Assembly: GCF_030247185.1 (NCBI RefSeq) | Contig: NC_080571.1 | Span: 9,086,001-9,150,000 of the forward strand | Length of the DNA: 64,000 bases | Direction of reading: 5' to 3' | DNA from: Malaya genurostris | Lineage: Eukaryota; Arthropoda; Insecta; Diptera; Culicidae | The notes under the pieces: model-generated | The model's input: only the letters and a program-made list of their open reading frames with translations | Database searches by the model: none | Told to the model about the DNA's origin: nothing | Part shown: piece after piece, positions 56,426 through 64,000 of the stretch | Layout of the letters: each line of letters begins with the position of its first letter | Numbering within the stretch: the first letter of the stretch is position 1 | Position numbers and translations under genes: made by a program

Positions 56426-56474
56426 ATAAGTGGCGGAAATCTTTCATATTCACGATCGTGATAAAATGTGATGA

Positions 56475-57010
56475 TTGCATTCCACATTGTCAAATCGCCC
56501 GAAACACCCGTTAATGTACGTTAAAGTCGAATTTTACTTACGTTTCGCCATCCTCAATCATACAAAACTCATTTTTACTCGAAACGTCGCCGTACAGTTT
56601 CCGAGCCCAAGTCAGCAAGTTTCGTGTGCACGAAGCGCTTTGAGACTATCTTGTTGTACATTTATACAAAAGTGGGACAACAAGAGCGATGTTCTGATTT
56701 ACCAGAAAAGGAATTCATGTTCAAGTTTCTACGCCATCAGACGAAGTTTTCAAGACACTAAGCTACAATATCGTTCTACAAGTTCGATACCTTCGCATAT
56801 GGGAAAAACACCTAAGTCTGGCGGAGACGCTTAAGGATCGCGATTAGTCGAAAACGACTTTCGCGACTGAAGCAACTTTTTGGGTGTAGTTAAAGTGTGT
56901 CTGGTTGAGAAACAGTACCAATGAAAGTGAATATTTGGAGGTTACTTGGAGCTTTTCAGGGCATTGTTGCGTCTGAAAGAAACAAAAATCCAAAAACACT
57001 TCTTCAATGT
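56475..57010 (+). pseudogene. Second Tc1-like transposon remnant
   Basis: The 3' part (CGCGATTAGTCGAAAACG, GTGTCTGGTTGAGAAACAGT, ACCAATGAAAGTGAATATTT then GGAGG) matches the Tc1 fragment at 31975-32105, with an internal deletion of the HHTVKHSVK region. The 119-aa frame at 56475-56834 is out of register with recognisable transposase and is not coding. Inactive. Confidence 0.55.
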
Positions 57011-57214
57011 AGTGCAATATAAGTAATGAAAAATTCAAATTAACACTTCAATTGCTTTCAATAGAATTCCACCTTCTTTTTTGTGGAGCAGACGGTTTTT
57101 TTACAAAAAATGATCAAGTAAAGTATATGTTGTGTCTGCTCAACAGTTCAAGTTTTTTTTATTCATGAAGATTTTAATTTTAGCTGATTTGCCATTGCCG
57201 TTCACAAATCAAAG

Positions 57215-58035
57215 AAACCTGTTTCTAATTCACCTAGTGGTTTAATAATTCCTTCCTCTTGCCATTCAAACAGTCTCGTTGAAACAGTTTTTTTTTTCAT
57301 TTAGATTATTTTGGACTCGAATTTGGCATTATTTTTTACAAAAATTCATTCTGATTGATTCGGGTAGTTCACAAAAGATCAATCTTCGGCTCTTTTGTTC
57401 TTCGTCTTAACAAGGCTGTTTCACAAAACAACTGTTCTAATCCACCTAGTGGTGTAATGAAGCCTTTCTCATATTATAAATTTTTTTCTGTATATTACAG
57501 AAGAAATTCCCCGAAATATTACAATTTGAATAAGTTTAAAAAAGAGTTTTGAAGATTTCTGTTGCATAATACTATTGCATTTATATACTACATTTGAATT
57601 TAAGTTAGTGAAAATATATTCAATTATATGTGAGAAAGTGAAGTGAGTTCCATTTCATCACATTTGATTACTATTTTCGGTACTGCCGGAGCCGAAAGCT
57701 AGATATCGGCATTTATTCAACTATACTTTAATATGACCTGAAATGTTTTTACGTTTCTCTATGACGATGAACGATTTCAATTTTTAAAAAATGTATCAGT
57801 AATCGGACTTGGATGAAATTCAGCAAATCATTTATGGCAAATTAAGCTTTCAGTTGTATTTAAGATGGTGATAATCGGTTCGGCCATCTTCGAGAAAAGT
57901 GATTGACATACAAATATTTGCTCAGTTCGCCGAGCAGAGTCGAATGGTGTATGACATCCGGCCCTCTGGGTCTCGATTCGAAACTCGGTTTTCACAGTGA
58001 TTGTATAGCCTTTCTATGTGAGGAAGGCAATTTTT
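57215..58035 (-). repeat. Dispersed 'CCTTTCTC/CCACCTAGTGG' repeat, copy 8
   Basis: Two openings lie close together (CACCTAGTGGTTTAATAATT at 57230 and CTAATCCACCTAGTGGTGTA at 57438), suggesting two truncated copies. The body has GAGTTCCATTTC, CGGACTTGGATGAAATTCAG, TTGCTCAGTTCGCCGAGCAG, AGTCGAATGGTGTATGACAT and a closing CTATGTGAGGAAGGCAA. Confidence 0.7.
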
Positions 58036-58556
58036 TTATTGCTGGATTTCGCTGTCATCTTCTTCCTTGGAGGAGAACCTTTTTCGTTCAGGAATCAGAA
58101 CAAATTGGCTCAAATGGCACGTTCCCCTTGATATTTGGAGATTTGTGCCTTACCATCAATTTGTTTTTAGCATCATTCTCCCGATATATAAGAGGGAAGG
58201 ATTAAAGGGAAATTTTGAGGTTTGGACTAGGAGGATGGGGAAAATTGACGACACAAAAACACAAAAAAGTAGAAGTAAATTCTGCACCCCTATGGAATGC
58301 TGAACAATATGCTGGGGATCACATTTAGTGGAAGCAGAAGTAAATTCTGCGAGGTCCCAAACAGTCTGCTATGTGCGTTCTTTCTGATGAACGATGCTAA
58401 GTTTATAAAACCTCCAATCCCCGAGATGATTTAGAGATTTTACAAAAGCGACACCATTCTGCACTCCCGGGAGAATGCAGAACAATTCGCAGTATGTACG
58501 AGCAGAAGTAAATTCGGTACCCCATAAAGGATGCCAAACAATCTGCTAAACCTTAT

Positions 58557-59156
58557 TCAAGGTGAATACAGAAAGGATTCATTCACTCCAGGAATATAGC
58601 TCCTTATCACATTGGGTGAGAAACGAGAAAATATCCTTTTGCTGGCATGTTTGGATGCAGCCCAAGAACGAATCCCATGCTTCATCCAACTAGTTGAAAG
58701 TGGTAAAGCTGGTTCCGGAGCAACGAAATCATTCGTTGTACCAGTTCCAGCCAACTCATCAGCCTACTCATCTCCAGTAATACCAGAATGGTCGGGTACC
58801 CATAAGAAGTAAAAAGCATTTGAGATGCTAAGGTCTTAAATTTGAGTTCGACATGCGATCACTAGATTCGGCCATGAATCATTCGAACTGAGTGCTAAAT
58901 AAATTCGTTTACCACAGATCCTCTGTTGAAGTGCCGATTGTATTCCACACAGAATCGTGTAGATTTCTGCTTCGAACACAGTACAGTATTTATCAAGTGG
59001 ATGAGACTGCTCTAGTCTCATTTCACAACAGTAGACACCAGCACCAGCACGACCATTCAACAGAGAATCGTCCGTATAACAAACTATGTGTTCATCAAGT
59101 TGTCGTTCCAAATAACCAGTCAACCAAGAAAAGTGATCGAGAAAAGTGATTGACAC
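58557..59156 (-). pseudogene. Non-LTR retrotransposon RNase H domain remnant
   Basis: On the minus strand IVCYTDDSLLNGRAGAGVY (first catalytic Asp block), LEQSHPLDKYCTVFEAEIYT (catalytic Glu), then VIACRTQI. After a stop it continues FLWVPDHSGITGDE, stop, ADELAGTGTTNDFVAPEPAL, LSTSWMKHGIRSWAASKHAS. This order fits the RNase H domain and C-terminal tail of I/R1/LOA-type mosquito LINEs. The third Asp block (CSDSQ) is degraded to SSND, and there are at least two stops, so it is dead. It is not the same fragment as the reverse transcriptase piece at 2344-2817. Confidence 0.8.
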
Positions 59157-59245
59157 ACAGATATTTGCTCAGTTCATCGAGCTGAGTCGAATGGTGCATT
59201 GTATAGCTTTTCTATATGAGAAAGGCATTTTTTTTATTGCTGGAT
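59110..59245 (+). repeat. Dispersed 'CCTTTCTC' repeat, short copy 9
   Basis: ATCGAGAAAAGTGATTGACA, TTTGCTCAGTTCATCGAGCT, GAGTCGAATGGTGCATTG and TATATGAGAAAGGCATTTTT repeat 57893-58050 almost word for word, minus one internal segment. Confidence 0.7.
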
Positions 59246-59485
59246 TTCGTTGTTTTCTTCTTCCTTGGAGGAACTGTTAACTAACAAAAAAATGGCTTAT
59301 TCGGCCACGTAAAGGTTGTACGCGAAAAGGCCTGAATATTTTTTTATTAAATAAAAAATATTCCATTGTTGGTACGTCACTTTATGTGACCTTCGAACTT
59401 GGTCCATAATTCACCAGTAACTTTCATATAGGCCTAAGATTCATTTAGAGGATATCCTTTTATTGTGTATAGGGAGCATAATCGT

Positions 59486-59752
59486 TTTGTATACTTTTGT
59501 TTCGTCTTCGACTCGTCAAGGCCAGTTTATGTTGAGCTGTTATGCCACCTAGTCGTTTAACATAAATCGCTAAGTAGACATAAAGTGAAGTAGAGGTATT
59601 GTACTTCATTACAAACTTGAAAAATATTCTTCATGTAGCAGAAACTTTATAACTACTTAGCGGTTTGTGTCGACCTGATGGGTCTAATAACTGTTCAACA
59701 TAAACTATTATTCACTGACGAGTCGAAAACGAAACATAAAGTATACAAGTCT
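59486..59752. repeat. Hairpin repeats related to 3048-3180
   Basis: First unit 59486-59590 (TTTCGTCTTCGACTCGTCAA, GTTTATGTTGAGCTG, CACCTAGTCGTTTAACATAA), second unit 59637-59752 (CTTAGCGGTTTGTG, CTGTTCAACATAAACTA, CACTGACGAGTCGAAAACGA). The whole 267-bp stretch is itself roughly symmetrical: the TTTCGTCTTCGACTCGTC end is complementary to GACGAGTCGAAAACGAAA at the other end. Confidence 0.65.
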
Positions 59753-59764
59753 AGGATTGTTGGA

Positions 59765-59955
59765 ACCGATTTAGCCATCTCCAGGCCAATGGAATAAATG
59801 AAAATCTCTTTCAAAGCTCGACACTCAGACATTTTTCGATTTTGTCGAGCACAGTCGAATGATATGTAACACTAAGGATCTCCTGTGCTCCGATCGAAAA
59901 TCGGGTTTTCCAGTCATTCTATATCCTTTTCTATAGATAAAGATAAAAGGAGACT
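59765..59955 (+). repeat. Dispersed 'CCTTTCTC' repeat, short copy 10
   Basis: CCGATTTAGCCATCTCCAGG, CGAATGATATGTAACACTAA and CGATCGAAAATCGGGTTTTC are diverged family words. Confidence 0.5.
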
Positions 59956-59960
59956 ATTAT

Positions 59961-62900
59961 ATACCGTTTGACTCAGTTTCTTATTTAAAACTGAATCCAA
60001 TTGTTGATTTCTTCCTTCAAGGAGAGGAGCGAGTGTGGTTCACTATTTACGTACGCAATCTTTGGTGGAACCGCTAAGTCTCCACTAACAGTGCGAACTG
60101 TTCTCGCTCATTTATTCATCAGTGCATGAGTCGAAGATGAACGCATAAAAATTGCCTAACGATACCTACGTCATACAGTCCGTATGATTCCGGAAATCAA
60201 ACATCACATCATTCAAAAATTATCCATGCAAAAATCAAAACTGATTAAAATTAAGCGTGTTTTTTTCAGATCTGTTTTTCAACTAACTTTAAACCTATAG
60301 TTGACACATGACTCTGTCTTAAACTCACAAGCAAAAGAAACAGTTTGAATTCATTAAATATATTACTGAATAAGTATCGCCAATCTACTTGAGAACCTAA
60401 TCATCAAGCCAAACTTGCCACCATGAACGTTCACTTTGAATGGTAGGTTTCGCTGCTCCATCTTCAGAAGTAGCGCAAGCTACACGAAAAATTTCCGCCA
60501 GCAACAAAAAAAAACATGTAAAACTTTTTCCACCACTGATGCTGGAAATAATTACCCGAGTCAAATCGCGAGGGCAAAGTTTTTCACATGCATGAAATAA
60601 GTAAGTGATCCTGCTATGCTGAACCGAACTCGTTCAACAACGATGACGAAGCTCATCTTCATCAGCGCCGTTCGGGCCTTCGTGATATCTTCATTGCATG
60701 GAAACGCGCAAAGATTAAAAGGATCTGACATACAAAGCAAACATCCTGCCAATTCTTGTGTTATGTTTTGAACCCTTTTTTTTGCTGTTCCCCGTTTCGA
60801 ATTTCTTTGTCGTGTAAATTTTTCACTCACATGCCTTCCCAGATTCTCTGCAGGTTCCTCTTCCGCACCCCTCCTCTAGCTTAACGGAAAGTGCAAGCAA
60901 GATGAGCAGAATTTCAATTGTGTGAAAAATTCTCGACATGATGAGCACCCAAACGAAGAGGTTGACTTTCATTGCCGTGCCTGCGAAGTTGTTTTTTAAC
61001 CCGTGCGACCCCTTTGTGCTGAATCTCCCCGAGTTCCGCCCGGCAAAGAAAAGTTCCTTCGCTGCAAATTACTCGCTCAGTTAGCAGCGCAGCGGAAAAG
61101 TAAATATTTTCCAGGACAAATATTTTTCCTTCAAAGAGAAAATTGATACAAACGCGCTGGTGCTGTTCCAGCTGTAGTATCGAAGGACGCCGCGACGCGA
61201 CGATGCGAGACCAATGGGACTTGCACAATAGATTAATGAATGTATTTTCCATCCGACTGCAGTATGAATATTCATGGTACCGGTAATGATCGTTTGCCAC
61301 GGAGCGATTCGCCTGCACGAGCTACAAATCGTTTTTAATTGATATGCAATTGAATTCAGGATCAATGGAGCGAGTTGAAATGAGAACGGTCCTCTGAAGC
61401 ATCGATTTTTGCCTATCGCCAACCGAAGCGAAAGTGGATTCCGCACTAATGGGAAAATATGAATATTAATGAAATCCGGGCCATCATCGACCGACGTTGT
61501 TGGATGATAATGTCAATTGAAAATCAGTGAGTTCGGTTAATTGTATGCAGCTATGAATCGATTGTTTCAAGGAATGATTCAGAATTAAAGGATTTTCTCG
61601 TTGTACTTCGTTACTGGATAATGAAACTGAACTGAAGCACATGTTTAATTGGAACTTGATACAAATCCTGTTTCCTTAAAATCCGGTAACATAATTCTAA
61701 CGCAAAACAAACATCTACTCTGAAACATCAACTGGACCGCCCACAAGATTATCTACCATCGGGTCGGATTGGCTACTTCAAGTTCCAGTCGATTCCTATT
61801 CCCCGTGGAGAAGCAATAAAACAATCTGGTCACACAGTGTTCATATCGTTTCCGAGGTCCTGATCCCGGATTGTCCCACACCAGTACGAATACCGAATAA
61901 TGTAATTGTTAAAAATGTGAAACCCCGCGTACCACAAGGGAGCGAAAGGAGAAAAAAACAGTATTAATATAACATGTTTAAATTAATACAAAGCCTCTTA
62001 TACCCCGCGCTGGAATCTGCTTTCTTTTGCTGGTCCCCATGAAATGAGTCCGTACGTAGGTGGGGTGAGTAATTTTTTAGTTTTGTTTTTTTTTTTTTGC
62101 TCGCTCCGGAACTTCCGTTGTCCGTTGTCGTCCGCTGACCAAAACCGTCGCCACCCTTCAAAGGGGATTTTTTACTCTGATGTTGTTCTTCCGTGCGGTC
62201 GAAACCCCGTTTTTCTTCAGGGTCAGTCTACAAGCGGAATATCCTCCGAATTTGTTCGGCGTCCTTTCACCCACTGCTATATGTGTGGGTATGTACGTTC
62301 AAGGGATTTCCCTTCTTCGAACCGAAATTCGCTTAAATGCCACTCGTTGAAGGTGATTTTTTTTCGTCCGGTTTCATTGAGATTCTGCTTGAAAGTTGCA
62401 GTGACGATGAGGAAGAGCAATATAATAAAATAATACAATTTGGGTACAAAGTGGAGTTCAACTGAAAATGTGATTTAGTCAATCGTTTTGCGACACGGTT
62501 TGCGATTAACTGTATTATTTTAAATGATTGTAGCAATTGGTTGGTAATCTTCATTCATTTTGGCTTTCGGTTTTATTGATGCCTTCAATTGCATTATTTG
62601 GCAAAGCATTCGCAGTAGCAGAAAAAACAATAAACTTCTGCTGTCAGATGTCGTGTGATTGAATTAGTTGCTCGAAAAACGCTTTGCTTATGCGGACTTG
62701 AATTATCTGATCAATTTTACGTAAATTTTAAGTAATAAATGGTATGCATTTGCTGTCATATAAGAGCAACATGATGAAGGTAAAGTTTCTCTATCTACCC
62801 TCATCAACCCACTGCTTTTATTTCATCCGGCACAAAAAAAAAAGAAAACCGCATTTTTTCTCCCTCTACCATTAAACTCGGCTCGTTTTTCTATATTTGT

Positions 62901-63917
62901 ACAATGTGCAACATATATTACTCATATTATTGTCGCGGCTTCCGTTCACCTTACTGTCCGCGATCCGAATCCCCTCTGGCTAACTGGCGAAGGATGCTAA
63001 TTCCTCCCAGAACGTCGTCGTATCCTCTCGACTGTTTGCAGGCGGCGGTTGTCCCTCTTGCGCGCCCGGCCCAGCATTCATATATATTTTAATCTGATGA
63101 TGGTTCAACTCGACCAGAAGTTCTACAACAAAAATAAATATCACCGCCGTGGCAATGCCGACCGAAGGCAGAAGAAATCGTCCCTGGGACGGTCGAGATG
63201 GAGAAAAATATTCGCCAGGCAACCCAACTGAAACAACGAACGGCCAGGCGATTAAGCGAATTTGGGCGAGAAATCGTATCTAGAATTTGAAAAAAACGGA
63301 AAATAACCCACGGTCTAAGCGCAGGGAATGGCAGAATACATACATTGAAATATAGGAATAATGTCCGTATTTTTTTTTTTGGTTTCATAAGAAAAGTGGA
63401 CAGAGAAAGTGACCACTTTTGTATAACCCTTTTGGCATTTCAATTTACCGGTTCAATCTTGAAGCGGAGCATTTATCTACGGGTTTCGATGAAACAGGAT
63501 TGTCGGAGCACAGATGATGTTTGTCTTTTCTGTGGTTTTAAGAGTCCCATCATTAATAAGATTAAAGAGAGTCCACATCATTGATAAAAATTGTTGTTAA
63601 TGCAATGAAAAAACCTGTTTCAAGCAAGTACAGTTTGTGAATAGATATATACGATTTTTTTTTTAACTGGAACCAAAACATTCAGCGAAAATAAGGGCCC
63701 AACGGGAGGTTGATTTCTTGCTTATGGATCTAGATCCTGTTAGCAATATGTTTTCGAAATACTAATATTATTCTAAGTACAAAATATCCGAAAAATATAT
63801 TAGCGCTAGTTTTAGAAATATTTTGAGCTTATTAACCTTGCTTTCAATTTAAATATGCAATTTTCACTGGTTTCGCTTTTCATTACAATATGAATTATCA
63901 TTTAACCATATCGATCA
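59961..63917. other. Mostly unique DNA, no gene recognised
   Basis: GC-richer from about 60400 to 63400. Overlapping minus frames at 60914-61446 (121 and 134 aa) and the plus frame at 62044-62433 (129 aa) have no recognisable domain. A short plus frame from the ATG at about 60639 (MTKLIFISAVRAFVISSLHG) looks signal-peptide-like but is only 43 codons long. I do not call any of these genes. Confidence 0.45.
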
Positions 63918-64000
63918 GCTTTGCGCTTGTTTAGCAGTTTATGTTGCACTGGTAAGTGGCATATTAGTTCAACTTGAACTGTTGTGCACTGACGAACCGA
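63918..64000. repeat. Hairpin repeat, cut by the window edge
   Basis: GTTTAGCAGTTTATGTTGCA, CATATTAGTTCAACTTGAAC and GTTGTGCACTGACGAACCGA match the inner and right arms of the repeat at 3048-3180. The copy continues beyond 64000. Confidence 0.6.

Noticed and set aside
60639..60770. 43-codon signal-peptide-like frame (MTKLIFISAVRAF...)
   Set aside because: Too short to judge, and a minus-strand frame is open across the same bases. No known peptide family recognised.
1..64000. CRISPR array, operon or other prokaryotic system
   Set aside because: No regularly spaced identical repeats, no runs of adjacent genes with ribosome binding sites, and clear eukaryotic splice signals, SINEs and LINEs.

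Overview
The window looks like AT-rich, repeat-packed genomic DNA from a mosquito, most likely a culicine (Aedes-type). The grounds are a tRNA-Glu-like SINE matching what I recall of the Aedes Feilai family, DD37E Tc1/mariner elements of the ITmD37E type described from mosquitoes, and the dispersed 'CCTTTCTC ... CCACCTAGTGG' repeat in about ten places. No prokaryotic gene organisation is present, and most long open frames are chance or decayed transposon coding. The species cannot be fixed from the sequence alone.

Host genes are sparse. The one exon I recognise is at 16136-16305 (+): 56 codons plus 2 nt between a good acceptor and a gtaagt donor, encoding a stretch that matches the N-terminal beta-propeller part of nucleoporin Nup88 (Drosophila members only, mbo). 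I found no other exon of this gene, so the flanking DNA is probably long intron. A zero-length exon (branch point, pyrimidine tract, CAG|GTAAGT) at 49874/49875 on the same strand looks like a recursive splice site, the kind used to remove very long insect introns in steps. A weaker minus-strand counterpart lies at 28828/28827.

Layout. 1-2340: unique, no gene. 2344-5640: a LINE remnant carrying a Feilai-type SINE, then a decayed mariner copy split by an ITmD37E element whose transposase (3814-4839, minus) is uninterrupted, with all three catalytic residues. 6.4-16 kb: dispersed repeats, an internally deleted mariner (11098-11773), and a 462-bp hAT element with a perfect 8-bp target duplication inserted in a dispersed repeat. 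16-18.5 kb: Nup88 exon and unique intron. 18.5-24 kb: a repeat with three ~167-bp tandem units, another decayed transposase, a MITE with a tRNA-like core, and a ~2.35-kb near-perfect palindrome (21691-24045). 24-30.4 kb: a tRNA-Val-like SINE, then mostly unique DNA. 30.4-37.8 kb: two more MITE/tRNA hybrids, a degenerate minisatellite, SINE and Tc1 remnants, a second DD37E-type element with clear terminal repeats, and a minus-strand Feilai-type SINE with a 10-bp target duplication. 38.6-40.2 kb: one hAT element nested inside another, each with its own 8-bp duplication. 40.2-64 kb: dispersed repeats, a 629-bp hAT element (44549-45177), the recursive splice site, a truncated ITmD37E copy (50390-50935), a Tc1 remnant, an RNase H fragment of a non-LTR retrotransposon (58557-59156), and hairpin repeats running off the right edge.

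The window is therefore best read as long introns and intergenic DNA shaped by layered insertion of non-autonomous DNA transposons and SINEs. Only the D37E transposase and the Nup88 exon look intact. All family assignments come from motifs read by eye; no database search was run.
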